64,000 nucleotides of DNA from Deltaproteobacteria bacterium (lineage in GTDB: Bacteria > Desulfobacterota > Desulfomonilia > UBA1062), in the NCBI GenBank assembly GCA_029552245.1, contig JAKPDW010000071.1, positions 1-64,000 of the forward strand. The letters are read 5' to 3'. Shown in pieces: positions 17,017-28,330 of the stretch; the first letter of the stretch is position 1; each line of letters begins with the position of its first letter. The position numbers and the translations under genes are program-made. Below the pieces are notes generated by a model that ran no database searches, was not told the origin of the DNA, and was given only the letters and a program-made list of their open reading frames with translations.

Positions 17017-17439
17017 ATGTTACCGCGAGACCTGTACTCCCAGGCCCACCTGTTCGTGGCGGCCGTCAGGGTCCACGAGCACGTGCACGGTCGGCCGCCC
17101 TCCCTGGGGGACCTCTCGGGGATCCTCGGGGTCTCGGAGGAAGAGCTCTCGCTCCTCTCCAGGAGGCTCGAGGAGCGGGGCATCGTCCGCGTGATAGCGA
17201 GCGGGGGCCAGGAGCGGTTCACGACGGGGGATCACACGAGGATCGAAAACCTCCCGAGGTCCGCCGAGGCGCCCGCGCTCGAGGACGAGATATCGAGATT
17301 CAAGGCGCGGCAGGAGACGCGCATGAGAGACCTCGAGGCCGCTCTCAAGGGTTCTCCCGACAAGAGGAGCGTCTTCTCCGAGATCGAGAAGGCGCTGAAG
17401 GACCCAACGCTCGCGAAGAAGAAAAACCCCCTCGATTAA
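17017..17439 (+). CDS. Winged-helix-like protein of unknown role
   Basis: A 140-residue protein. The first 90 residues read like a winged helix-turn-helix (SLGDLSGILGVSEEELSLLS for helices 2-3, RRLEERGIVRVI for the wing). The second half is a charged helix (DEISRFKARQETRMRDLEAA) ending in a lysine-rich tail. Homologues of this kind occur in Desulfobacterota next to housekeeping genes, but I know of no assigned function. ATG 17017 is preceded by no good ribosome site. It lies 250 nt upstream of rpsA in the same direction. A DNA-binding role is inference from the fold pattern. Confidence 0.7.
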   Translation: MLPRDLYSQAHLFVAAVRVHEHVHGRPPSLGDLSGILGVSEEELSLLSRRLEERGIVRVIASGGQERFTTGDHTRIENLPRSAEAPALEDEISRFKARQETRMRDLEAALKGSPDKRSVFSEIEKALKDPTLAKKKNPLD

Positions 17440-17611
17440 AGGCCTTCTTCCCCGCATACACCCCAAAACCAGGTAGGTATAGGGAGGAAGGGGCACACAC
17501 CTCCGCCTCCCGGTGGAAGGCGCGGCTGAGTCTCTCCCGACCCTCCCTCAGCCGGGCGGTCAGGGCCGTCTATGCGTTTCCAGAGGCCCATCCCGGGCAG
17601 GTATTATGGTC

Positions 17612-17640
17612 TTGTGTTTTGGAGGTCACTATTGTATAGG
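17612..17640 (+). promoter_or_regulatory. Sigma70 promoter of rpsA
   Basis: TTGTGT (17612-17617), 17 nt, TATAGG (17635-17640). The predicted +1 near 17648 gives a leader of about 42 nt before the rpsA ATG. Confidence 0.55.
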
Positions 17641-17689
17641 ATCCCAACTCATTGAGGTACAAGGAACGACGGAACGGGGGAAGGAAACT

Positions 17690-19465
17690 ATGGTGAGCGT
17701 GGACGAGACCAAGAACGGGCCCAAAGACGAGGGCCATGCGACGCAGGATGTTTCGGCTGGTGATTCCGAGGTGAATGAAACCGGAGGTGCGGACTTCGAG
17801 GCCCTTTACGAAGAAACCTTCGACAAGCGCATAACGCCCGGTTCCCTGGTGACCGGAACGGTGGTCCAGATCGGAACCGACTTTATCATGATAGACATCG
17901 GCAGGAAGATCGACGGTCAGGCACCCATCAGCGAGTTTCTCGGCGAGGACGGGACGCTCAACTGCTCGGTGGGGCAGGAGGTCGAGGTCCTGGTCGAGAG
18001 CATCAACACCACCAAGGGCATCATCCGGCTCAGCAAGCAGAAGGCGGAGAGGCTCAAGGTCTGGGACGATGTCGTCAAGGCTTCCCAGGAGAACACCTAC
18101 CTTAGGGGCAGGGTGAAGGAGAGGATCAAGGGCGGGCTCATCGTTGACATAGGCCTGAACGCCTTTCTCCCCTCGTCGCAGGCGTCCCTCGGCCCGGTGA
18201 GCGATGCCGAGCTCGAGAGCATGATCGGCCGGGTCATCGATGTCGCGGTCATCAAGTTCAACCGCAAGAAGAACAACGTGGTGGTGAGCCACCGCGAGGT
18301 GCTGGAAAAGCAGCGCGAGGAGAACAAGAAGCGCCTGCTGGCGACCTTGGCCAAGGGCGACGTGGTGACGGGCAAGGTCAAGAACATCATGAGCTACGGC
18401 GCCTTCGTGGACATAGGCGGCATCGACGGGCTCCTCCACATCACGGACATGTCCTGGGGCAAGCTCAGGGATCCCAAGGAAAAGGTCTCCACAGGACAGG
18501 AGATCAGGGTGAAGGTGCTGGAGTTCGACCCCGAGACCGAGAAGATCTCCCTGGGCATGAAGCAGCTGCAGCCGGATCCATGGGAGGGGCTCGAGTACAG
18601 GTACCCCATCGGCAAGAAGGTCCCCGGCAAGGTCACCTCGGTGACCAACTACGGCGCCTTCGTCGAGCTCGAGGACGGGGTGGAGGGACTCGTCCACATC
18701 TCCGATATGTTCTGGACCAAGCGCATGAGGCACCCGTCGACCATCCTGAGCGAGGGACAGGAGGTGGAAGTGGTCGTCCTCGGTGTGGACCTCGCGAACC
18801 GCCGTATCTCCCTGGGCCTCAAGCAGACCATGCCCAACCCATGGTCCCAGATCAGGGAAAACTACCCCGAGGGCGCCGTCGTGAACGCCACGGTCAAGAA
18901 CGTCACGGACTTCGGCCTGTTCGTGAGCGTGGACGAGGACATCGACGTGGACGGCCTCATCCACGTGTCGGACATCAGCTGGGACCCGAAGGTCAAGAAC
19001 CCCAAGGAGCTCTTCAAGAAGGGTGACGTGGTCAAGGCGAAGGTCCTGGCGGTGGACCCCGAGAACGAGAAGTTCTCCCTCGGTATCAAGCAGCTCCAGC
19101 CGGACCCGTGGCACGAACTCGCCATGGAGCACCCGGTGGGGAGCGTGGTCAAGGGGAAGATCACCTCGCTGACAGATTTCGGCGCGTTCGTGGAGATCAG
19201 GCCCGGGATCGAGGGCATGGTCCACATATCCGAGGTGAGCAGCGACAAGATAAGCTCGCTGGCGGACGTGTTGTCCGTGGGCCAGGAGGTGGAGGCCGTC
19301 GTCCTCAGGATCAACCCCGACAACAAGAAGATAGGCCTTTCGATCAAGGCCCTGGAAGAGGGGTACCACAGGAGATCTGCGCCGCAGCAGGAAAAAGGCC
19401 CGGAAAAGGTCGGGACGAACCTGGGAGACCTTCTCAAGGGGTTCAAGGAAGGCAAGAAGAGTTAG
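17690..19465 (+). CDS. rpsA: 30S ribosomal protein S1
   Basis: A 591-residue S1 protein with six S1 (OB-fold) repeats, each recognisable by its opening strand: SLVTGTVVQIG, LRGRVKERIKGG, VVTGKVKNIMSYGAFVDI, VPGKVTSVTNYGAFVEL, VNATVKNVTDFGLFVSV and VKGKITSLTDFGAFVEI. S1 binds mRNA leaders and helps initiation on weakly structured messages, relevant here because several genes seem to lack a leader. The start at ATG 17690 follows GGGGGAAGGAAACT; sequence further upstream in frame is not S1-like. It has its own promoter and is not in an operon with cmk, unlike E. coli. Confidence 0.97.
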   Translation: MVSVDETKNGPKDEGHATQDVSAGDSEVNETGGADFEALYEETFDKRITPGSLVTGTVVQIGTDFIMIDIGRKIDGQAPISEFLGEDGTLNCSVGQEVEVLVESINTTKGIIRLSKQKAERLKVWDDVVKASQENTYLRGRVKERIKGGLIVDIGLNAFLPSSQASLGPVSDAELESMIGRVIDVAVIKFNRKKNNVVVSHREVLEKQREENKKRLLATLAKGDVVTGKVKNIMSYGAFVDIGGIDGLLHITDMSWGKLRDPKEKVSTGQEIRVKVLEFDPETEKISLGMKQLQPDPWEGLEYRYPIGKKVPGKVTSVTNYGAFVELEDGVEGLVHISDMFWTKRMRHPSTILSEGQEVEVVVLGVDLANRRISLGLKQTMPNPWSQIRENYPEGAVVNATVKNVTDFGLFVSVDEDIDVDGLIHVSDISWDPKVKNPKELFKKGDVVKAKVLAVDPENEKFSLGIKQLQPDPWHELAMEHPVGSVVKGKITSLTDFGAFVEIRPGIEGMVHISEVSSDKISSLADVLSVGQEVEAVVLRINPDNKKIGLSIKALEEGYHRRSAPQQEKGPEKVGTNLGDLLKGFKEGKKS

Positions 19466-19616
19466 GGTCTCCGGGGGAGAGGGCTGCGGCTCTGCGCGGG
19501 CCCGAAGGACGGGGCGCGCGCCTCGCCCGGACAGCGGGGAGACCGTGCGGGGCCACCAGGCACCCTGCGGCGGTCACGGTTGCCGCACGTGACCCCGTGC
19601 AGGTCTTCGAGGCCGG

Positions 19617-19645
19617 TGGACAACCCGGAGAATCTCCTATATAGT
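19617..19645 (+). promoter_or_regulatory. Sigma70 promoter of sppA-guaB
   Basis: TGGACA (19617-19622), 17 nt, TATAGT (19640-19645); each hexamer has one mismatch. The predicted +1 is near 19652. A small hairpin CCCCG-TTG-CGGGG (19654-19666) would sit at the 5' end of the mRNA. Confidence 0.65.
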
Positions 19646-19733
19646 CTTTGCATCCCCGTTGCGGGGCTCGGCGAAGACGCCCTGCGTCTACGGGGTCCTG
19701 AAAAAGGCATTCGCCCATTCGATCGAGCGAGGC

Positions 19734-22087
<2,354 letters not shown>

Positions 22088-22096
22088 GGAAGCACC

Positions 22097-25000
22097 ATGG
22101 GCTTCGTGCACCTCCACTGCCATACCCAGTACAGCCTCCTGGACGGGGCCGTGCGGATCGACGACCTCGTCAAGACGGCGTGCTCCTTCGGCCAGGAGGC
22201 GGTGGCGGTGACGGACCACGGGGTGATGCACGGCGTGGTCGAGTTCTACGACAAGGCCGTCGAGGCTGGCATCCGGCCCGTGATCGGCTGCGAGGTCTAC
22301 GTTGCGCCCGGGGACATGACGGCAAGGGAGAACATCCCCGGGCTCCCCGGCAGCTTCCACCTCATCCTCCTGGCCAAAGACAACAAGGGCTACGAGAACC
22401 TCATGAAGCTCTCCTCCCTCGCGCACACCAAGGGCTTCTACGACAAGCCGCGCGTGGACAGGGCGGCCCTCGAGGCGCTGAGCGAAGGGGTCATAGGCCT
22501 GTCCGCCTGCCTCAAGGGGGAGATCCCCTACTGGCTCCTCAGGAACGAGGAGGCAAAGGCGAAGGAGGCGCTCGACTTTTACCGGAGGATCTACAAGGGC
22601 GAGTTCTACCTCGAGATCCAGCACAATGGCCTGCCGGACCAGGACGCGGTCAACCCTTTGATCGTGGAACTGGGAAGGAGAACCGGCACCGGGGTCGTGG
22701 CCACGAACGACTGCCACTACTTGAGGCCCGAGGACGTCGAGGCCCACGAGGTGCTCTTGTGCCTCAAGACGCAGAAGACCCTCGGCGACGCCTCGAGGAT
22801 GACGTTCTCGAGCGACCAGCTCTACTTCAAGCCCACCGACGTCATGGAACGCGATTTCGGTTTTCTCCCCGAGGCCGTCTCGCTGAGCGGCGAGATCGCG
22901 GCCAAGTGCGACGTGGCGATCCCCAAGAACAGGTACTGCTTCCCCGTCTACCCGGAGGAATCGGGCAGGAGCCTCGAGGAAGTCATCGAGGAGAAGGCGA
23001 GGGCGGGCCTCGTGGAGAGGATGGGGCCCGAGGTGCCCGAGACCTACGTGAAGAGGCTCGAGGAAGAGCTGGAGATCATCAAGAACATGGGTTTCGCAGG
23101 CTACTTCCTCATCGTGGCCGATTACATCCGCTACGCGAAGGAGCACGGGATACCGGTCGGCCCCGGCAGGGGGAGCGCGGCCGGGTCCCTGGTCGCCTAC
23201 TGCCTGAGGATCACGGACATCGACCCCATCCGGTGGAACCTCCTCTTCGAGAGGTTTCTCAACCCCGAGCGCAGGAGCATGCCGGACATCGACGTCGATT
23301 TCTGTCAGAACAGGCGGGACGAGGTCATTGCATACGTGAGGGACCGCTACGGCGCGGACTACGTGTGCCAGATAACCACGTTCGGCAACATGAAGGCGAG
23401 GGCCGTCATCCGCGACGTGGGAAGGGTCCTCGGGATTCCCTTCGGCGAGGTCGACCGCATCGCCAAGCTCGTCCCCCCGCGTCTCGACATCACCCTGGAC
23501 GAGGCGCTCCAGGAAGAACCGAGGCTCGCCGAACTCATGGAGAAGGACCCGAGGGTGAACAAGCTCATGGCTGTCGCGCGGGTCCTGGAGGGCCTGAGCA
23601 GGCATTCCTCCACCCATGCGGGAGGGGTCATCATCTCGGACAGGCAGCCCCTCACCGATCACATCCCAGTCTACGTCGACAAGCACGGGATGCTCATCAG
23701 CCAGTACGACATGAAGCGCATCGAGCGGGTCGGGCTCATCAAGTTCGACATGCTCGGGCTGAAGACCCTCACCGTGATCGAGAAGACGCTGGCCATCCTC
23801 AAGGGCGAGGGGATCGAGCTGGACCTGTCATCCCTCCCCCTGGACGACGAGGCGACGTACCGTCTCATCGGGGAGGGCGACACCACGGGGGTCTTCCAGC
23901 TCGAGAGCTCGGGCATGAGATCGGCGCTCAGGCAGCTCAGGCCGGAGAAGTTCGAGGACATCATAGCCGCGGTGGCCCTCTTCAGGCCCGGCCCCATGGA
24001 ACTCATCCCGTTGTATGCCGACCGCAGGCACAAGCGGCAGCCGGTCGAGTACCCCCACCCCGCGCTGGAGGACATCCTCAAGGAGACCTACGGCATCATC
24101 GTCTACCAGGAACAGGTCATGCAGATAGCCCAGCAGATGGCGGGGTACACACTGGGAAGGGCGGATCTCCTGAGGCGGGCCATGGGGAAGAAGGACAGGG
24201 TGGAGATGGCGACCCAGCGCCAGGCCTTCATCTCCGGCGCGACGGCCCGGGGGGTGGACGAGGCCAAGGCGGGCGAGATCTTCGACCTCATGGAGAAGTT
24301 CGCCGATTACGGGTTCAACAAGTCGCACGCGGCCGCCTACGCGCTCGTCGCCTACCAGACGGCCTACCTGAAGGCCCACCACTTCAAGGAGTTCATGGCC
24401 GCGAACCTGACGCTCGACGTGAACAACAGGGACAAGGTCGCCAGGCACCTTGCCGAGTGCCGCAACAAGGGGGTCCAGGTCCTCGGCCCCGACATCAACG
24501 CCAGCAGCTTCGAGTTCGTGGTGGGACCCGAGGGCATCCGCTTCGGACTGGGGGCGATCAAGAACGTCGGCCGCACAGCGGTCGAGGCGATCCTCGAGGA
24601 ACGGGACAGGTCCGGGGAGTTCTCGGACATCGCCGAGTTCATGGACAGGGTCCCCCTACTCAAGGTCAACAGGCGCGTGGTGGAGGCCCTCGTGAAGGCC
24701 GGTGCATTCGACAGGCTTCACCCGAACAGGCGCTCCGTGTTCGAGGCCTTGGACGAGCTCTTCGACAGGGCGCAAAGGCGGGCGAGAACCACGAACGACG
24801 CCCAGATCACCCTCTTCAGCCTCGACGAATTCTCCCCCCAAGACGCGAGGACCCCCGTCCGTCTGCCCGACATCCCCGACTGGCCCGAGCCGGAGCGCCT
24901 CAGGATGGAGCTCGATGGCATGGGGTACTACCTGTCGGGACATCCCCTGGACAAGTACGCCCACCTCGCACGCAAGTACGCGACGGCCACCACCGCGGGC

Positions 25001-25537
25001 CTCGAGGAGGCGTCGTCGCCGGTGACGCTCGCCGGGGTGCTCACCGAGGTGAAGGTATCGAAGACCAAGAAGGGCGACACGATGGCGAGGGCGAGGCTCG
25101 AGGACCTGGAGGGGTCGGTGCAGGTGATCTTCTTCCCCCAGGTCTTCGCCAGGCACCAGGATCTCATCCTCAAGCCCGACGACCCGGTGCTCGTGAGGGC
25201 CGCGCTCAAGGTGGAGGAGGATCAGGAGAACGGTGAGGCGGAGCAGGCGAGCATCGAGCTCATCGCCGAAGAACTCTGGAAGCTCGAGCATGCCGAGGAA
25301 GCCCTCGCGAGGCGTGTCGTGGTGAAGGTTCGCCGGCCGCTCTCCCGCAGGGAGATCGAGGAACTCAAGGCCTCGGTCCTGAGCTGCAAGGGCGGGTGCG
25401 CGCTCACCTTCGAGGTGGAGACGGAGGAGGCCTTGGTGGCCATCGACGCGGGGAAGGATTATTCGGTCATGCCGGGCAGGGAGTTCATCGAGCGCGTGAC
25501 CGGGATCCTGGGTCGCGGGGGGGTGGAGCTGCAGTGA
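22097..25537 (+). CDS. dnaE: DNA polymerase III alpha subunit
   Basis: A 1146-residue replicative polymerase. The N-terminal PHP domain starts FVHLHCHTQYSLLDG and keeps its metal ligands. The palm has the catalytic aspartates in PDIDVDFCQNRR (D399, D401). A thumb/fingers region and helix-hairpin-helix DNA-binding segment (FNKSHAAAYALVAYQ upstream) follow, then an OB fold at the end (VTLAGVLTEVKVSKTKKGDT). Length and order fit DnaE1 of Proteobacteria. The gene begins 9 nt after guaB and its stop overlaps accA in GTGA, so guaB-dnaE-accA form one unit. Confidence 0.97.
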   Translation: MGFVHLHCHTQYSLLDGAVRIDDLVKTACSFGQEAVAVTDHGVMHGVVEFYDKAVEAGIRPVIGCEVYVAPGDMTARENIPGLPGSFHLILLAKDNKGYENLMKLSSLAHTKGFYDKPRVDRAALEALSEGVIGLSACLKGEIPYWLLRNEEAKAKEALDFYRRIYKGEFYLEIQHNGLPDQDAVNPLIVELGRRTGTGVVATNDCHYLRPEDVEAHEVLLCLKTQKTLGDASRMTFSSDQLYFKPTDVMERDFGFLPEAVSLSGEIAAKCDVAIPKNRYCFPVYPEESGRSLEEVIEEKARAGLVERMGPEVPETYVKRLEEELEIIKNMGFAGYFLIVADYIRYAKEHGIPVGPGRGSAAGSLVAYCLRITDIDPIRWNLLFERFLNPERRSMPDIDVDFCQNRRDEVIAYVRDRYGADYVCQITTFGNMKARAVIRDVGRVLGIPFGEVDRIAKLVPPRLDITLDEALQEEPRLAELMEKDPRVNKLMAVARVLEGLSRHSSTHAGGVIISDRQPLTDHIPVYVDKHGMLISQYDMKRIERVGLIKFDMLGLKTLTVIEKTLAILKGEGIELDLSSLPLDDEATYRLIGEGDTTGVFQLESSGMRSALRQLRPEKFEDIIAAVALFRPGPMELIPLYADRRHKRQPVEYPHPALEDILKETYGIIVYQEQVMQIAQQMAGYTLGRADLLRRAMGKKDRVEMATQRQAFISGATARGVDEAKAGEIFDLMEKFADYGFNKSHAAAYALVAYQTAYLKAHHFKEFMAANLTLDVNNRDKVARHLAECRNKGVQVLGPDINASSFEFVVGPEGIRFGLGAIKNVGRTAVEAILEERDRSGEFSDIAEFMDRVPLLKVNRRVVEALVKAGAFDRLHPNRRSVFEALDELFDRAQRRARTTNDAQITLFSLDEFSPQDARTPVRLPDIPDWPEPERLRMELDGMGYYLSGHPLDKYAHLARKYATATTAGLEEASSPVTLAGVLTEVKVSKTKKGDTMARARLEDLEGSVQVIFFPQVFARHQDLILKPDDPVLVRAALKVEEDQENGEAEQASIELIAEELWKLEHAEEALARRVVVKVRRPLSRREIEELKASVLSCKGGCALTFEVETEEALVAIDAGKDYSVMPGREFIERVTGILGRGGVELQ

Positions 25538-26469
25538 AGACGAAGGACCGTTTCGTCGACATCGACCGTGCCCTCAAGGACCTGCAGGAGAGCATATCCC
25601 GCATCAGGGGCATAGACACCTCCGAGATAGAGCGCAAGGTGGATTCCTTCCGCCGGGAGCTCAACGAGGGCATCTCGCGCTGGTCGTGCGTGGAGCTGTC
25701 GAGGCACGCCATGAGACCGGGCGTGGACGATTTCATCGCCGGGATCTTCACCCGCTTCACCGAGCTGAAGGGGGACCGTTTCATGGAGGACGACCCGGCG
25801 GTGGTAGGCGGCCCGGCCTTTCTCGACGACACGCCGGTCATGGTGGTGGGCCACCGGAAGCGAACGCCGGGCAAGAAGGATTACGTCCACTACCATTACG
25901 GCATGTCGGGCCCTTCCGGCCACTACAAGGCGCTCAGGCTCTACAGGCTCGCCGAGAAGTTCTCGAGGCCGATCGTGACCTTCGTGGACACGCCGGGCGC
26001 CTACCCGGCCCCCGAGGCCGAGGAACGCGGCCAGGCCTTCTCCATAGCCCTGTGCATACAGGCCCTCTCGTCCGTGAGGACACCGGTGGTGGCCTGCATC
26101 ATAGGGGAGGCGGGTTCCGGCGGGGCGCTCGCGCTCGGCTACGGCGACAGGATCATCATGCTCGAGAACGCCTTCTACAGTGCCATAAGCCCCGAGGGCT
26201 TCTCGTCCATCGTCTTCAAGGACGCCAAGAGGAAGGAGCTCGCGGCGGAGACCCTCAGGGGGACGGGGAGGGATTTGTATGCCGCCGGTATCGTGGACTA
26301 CCTCGTCAAGGAGCCGGTGGGCGGGGCCCACAACGCCCCCGGGAAGGTCGTCGAGGAGGTGGGCAAGGCTCTGCGCCGTTACGTGGCGGAGCTCGCAAGG
26401 ATGCCCCTGGAGGAGATCATGAGGGCGAGGGACGCCTTCATCGAGAGGCTCGCTCCCTCTTCGCCGTGA
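25534..26469 (+). CDS. accA: Acetyl-CoA carboxylase carboxyltransferase alpha subunit
   Basis: A 311-residue AccA, which with AccD transfers the carboxyl group from biotin to acetyl-CoA in fatty acid synthesis. The N-terminal helix contains LKDLQESISRIRGIDTSEIE, and the crotonase core has PIVTFVDTPGAYPAPEAEER, IGEAGSGGALALGYGDRI and AISPEGFSSIVFKDA. The start is GTG 25534 overlapping the dnaE stop (GTGA), with GGAG 6 nt upstream. The dnaE-accA order is common in bacteria. Confidence 0.96.
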   Translation: MKTKDRFVDIDRALKDLQESISRIRGIDTSEIERKVDSFRRELNEGISRWSCVELSRHAMRPGVDDFIAGIFTRFTELKGDRFMEDDPAVVGGPAFLDDTPVMVVGHRKRTPGKKDYVHYHYGMSGPSGHYKALRLYRLAEKFSRPIVTFVDTPGAYPAPEAEERGQAFSIALCIQALSSVRTPVVACIIGEAGSGGALALGYGDRIIMLENAFYSAISPEGFSSIVFKDAKRKELAAETLRGTGRDLYAAGIVDYLVKEPVGGAHNAPGKVVEEVGKALRRYVAELARMPLEEIMRARDAFIERLAPSSP

Positions 26470-26601
26470 GAGAAGGCTTGAGGCCGGACATTTTTTCCCC
26501 TCCCGGGTCAAAGCTTCCACCGCTTACGAGGGATCGACCCGATGCCGACAAGGGAGGTGGGGACTGGCACCGTCCTTGCTTTGAACGGGGAGGGAGGAAA
26601 G

Positions 26602-27027
26602 ATGAAGATAGACCCGAACATGATCATCGGCGCGGTTACGCCGCAGGCGGGCAGGCCCGCCAAAGGGGCGGGGGGGTCTTTCGAGGAGATCCTGGGCAGT
26701 GTCCAGGAGAAGCGCACCGAGGGTGCCGTAAGGATCGGCGGGCCCCTTCCCGGCATGCCGGTGGACCCGGTCGCCCTCAACGCACTGAAGGCCGGGGAGG
26801 AAGCCCTCGACAAGCTGGAGACCTACAGGCGGGCCCTGGAGAACCCCGCCTTGGGGCTCAAGGACCTCGAACCCATGGTCGTGGACCTTTCCCGGATGAA
26901 GGACCGGGTGGAAGAAGCCGTCTCGTTCCTGAGCGATGCCGACCCGCTGCGGGCGGTCATGTCCGAGATGGCCGGCGTCCTGGGGGCAGAGGTGGCCCGT
27001 TTCAGGAGGGGGGACCTGGTAGGCTGA
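26602..27027 (+). CDS. Conserved-looking hypothetical protein
   Basis: A 141-residue soluble protein that I do not recognise. A glycine/alanine/proline-rich N-terminus (GRPAKGAGGSFEEILGSVQE) is followed by helical sequence (ALNALKAGEEALDKLETYRR; MKDRVEEAVSFLSDADPLRA). ATG 26602 is chosen because GGGAGG lies 4 nt upstream. It ends 1 nt before the prepilin peptidase start, so the two are cotranscribed. The helical tail and short length recall small chaperone or export-apparatus proteins, but nothing in the sequence decides this. Confidence 0.65.
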   Translation: MKIDPNMIIGAVTPQAGRPAKGAGGSFEEILGSVQEKRTEGAVRIGGPLPGMPVDPVALNALKAGEEALDKLETYRRALENPALGLKDLEPMVVDLSRMKDRVEEAVSFLSDADPLRAVMSEMAGVLGAEVARFRRGDLVG

Positions 27028-27028
27028 C

Positions 27029-27793
27029 ATGGCCCTCCTCGTAGCGCTTGCGGGTCTCCTCGTGGGGAGCTTCCTGAACGTCTGCATTTACCGCATTCCG
27101 AGAGGGGAGTCCGTCGTCTGGCCCTCGTCGCGCTGCCCCGCCTGCTCGACCCCCATACGGGCATGGGACAACGTCCCGGTCTTGAGCTACCTGGTCCTCG
27201 GCGGGAGGTGTCGTGCATGCGGGCATCCCATTTCCGTGCGGTATCCCCTGGTCGAGCTCCTGAGCGCACTGCTCGCCGTGGGCATGCTGTACCGGTTCGG
27301 GCCCGGCCCCGCCTTCGTCATCTACTACGCATGGTCGTGCGTGCTCGTCGTGATCACCTTCATAGACATAGACCACCGCATCATCCCGGACAGGTTCTCC
27401 CTGGGCGGCATGGCGGCGGGGATCGCGCTGGTCCCCTTCATGCCGATCTCTTACACCGACGCCCTGGCGGGCCTCGCGCTCGGCGGGGGGCTTCTCATCG
27501 CCGTGATCTACGCGTACTACCTGCTCACGAAGAGAGAGGGGATGGGCGGGGGGGACGTGAAGCTCCTGGCCATGATAGGGGTGTACACCGGCTGGAAGGG
27601 GGTCCTCTTCACCATCTTCGCCGCCTCGCTCGCAGGTACGGCCTTCGGCATCCCCTGGGCCTTGTCCAGGAGGGAAGGGGGCAGCGCCATGAAGGCCGCG
27701 GTGCCCTTCGGGCCCTTCCTGGCGCTTGGCGCGCTCGTTTACGTGTTCTTCGGCGACCGGATCATCGAGTGGTACTTCGGTTTCCTCGCATGA
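27029..27793 (+). CDS. pilD: Prepilin peptidase (type IV leader peptidase)
   Basis: A 254-residue inner-membrane aspartic peptidase that cleaves and N-methylates type IV prepilins and pseudopilins. The N-terminal methylase part has LVGSFLNVCIYRIPRGES and two CxxC pairs (CPAC, CRAC). The catalytic aspartates are in TFIDIDHRIIPD and GGGDVKLLAM, and there are about seven membrane segments. No pilin genes are in this window. It is cotranscribed with the small gene before it. Confidence 0.93.
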   Translation: MALLVALAGLLVGSFLNVCIYRIPRGESVVWPSSRCPACSTPIRAWDNVPVLSYLVLGGRCRACGHPISVRYPLVELLSALLAVGMLYRFGPGPAFVIYYAWSCVLVVITFIDIDHRIIPDRFSLGGMAAGIALVPFMPISYTDALAGLALGGGLLIAVIYAYYLLTKREGMGGGDVKLLAMIGVYTGWKGVLFTIFAASLAGTAFGIPWALSRREGGSAMKAAVPFGPFLALGALVYVFFGDRIIEWYFGFLA

Positions 27794-27832
27794 TCAGGTC
27801 TGGTGCCTCACGGGGCGCCTGAGACCGGCGCG

Positions 27833-28225
27833 TCATCCACGGTAGGCCACGCACGAGATCTCCACGAGCACGTCCCTGGGGAGCCTGGAGACTTCCACGG
27901 TCGTGCGCGCGGGCCTCGGCTCCGCCGTGAAGAATGTCGCGTATGCCGCGTTCATGCCCGCAAAGTCGTCCATGTCCCTGAGGAACACCTCGGTCTTCAC
28001 GACGTTCTCGAGGCCGAGCCCGCAAGCGTTCAGGATGCATCTCGCGTTCTCGATGGCGCGAGCGGTCTGTTCCGCGATACCCCCCTCCACGACCTCGCCG
28101 GTTGCGGGATCGAGGGGGATCGATCCTGACACGAACACGAACCCGCCCGCCGAGACGGCCTGCGAGTAAGGGCCCACGGCCCTCGGCGCGTCCTTTGCGT
28201 GCACGGCTTCAATGTCTCTTCCCAT
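27833..28225 (-). CDS. RidA family protein (enamine/imine deaminase)
   Basis: A 130-residue RidA/YjgF/UK114 protein. These trimers hydrolyse reactive 2-aminoacrylate and related enamines formed by PLP enzymes. Typical motifs are AVGPYSQAVSAGGFVFVSG, the catalytic-site arginine in ARTTVEVSRLP and the final VEISCVAYR. ATG 28225 has AGGAGG 5 nt upstream; an in-frame GTG two codons earlier overlaps that site and is unlikely. It is divergent from the FadH-like reductase, with a shared operator-like palindrome between them. Confidence 0.93.
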   Translation of the reverse strand: MGRDIEAVHAKDAPRAVGPYSQAVSAGGFVFVSGSIPLDPATGEVVEGGIAEQTARAIENARCILNACGLGLENVVKTEVFLRDMDDFAGMNAAYATFFTAEPRPARTTVEVSRLPRDVLVEISCVAYRG

Positions 28226-28245
28226 GGTCACCTCCTGGTCAAATA

Positions 28246-28257
28246 GAACGAGCGTTC
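28246..28257. promoter_or_regulatory. Operator-like palindrome in the ridA / reductase divergent region
   Basis: GAACG-AG-CGTTC is a perfect inverted repeat. The GAACGnnCGTTC form is common among operators of TetR-family repressors. It lies 21 bp upstream of the ridA start, where it would cover that gene's promoter, and about 75 bp upstream of the reductase start. No regulator gene is adjacent. Confidence 0.55.
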
Positions 28258-28269
28258 GATATATTTATG

Positions 28270-28298
28270 TTGAGTTTCCCCGCGTGATGGATTATGAG
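28270..28298 (+). promoter_or_regulatory. Possible promoter of the FadH-like reductase
   Basis: TTGAGT (28270-28275), 17 nt, TATGAG (28293-28298), each with two mismatches from consensus. The predicted leader is about 25 nt. Confidence 0.35.
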
Positions 28299-28330
28299 AT
28301 CTGATCATACCCAGGTCAAGGAGACGATGC

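Noticed and set aside
17570-19369. Long open frame antisense to rpsA (about 600 codons)
   Set aside because: High GC leaves few stop codons. The translation is rich in His/Asp/Leu with no family motif and mirrors the rpsA codon pattern.
26470-26510. Terminator after accA (GC-rich stretch followed by six T)
   Set aside because: The only stem is three base pairs (GGC/GCC), too weak. Transcription probably continues or stops elsewhere.
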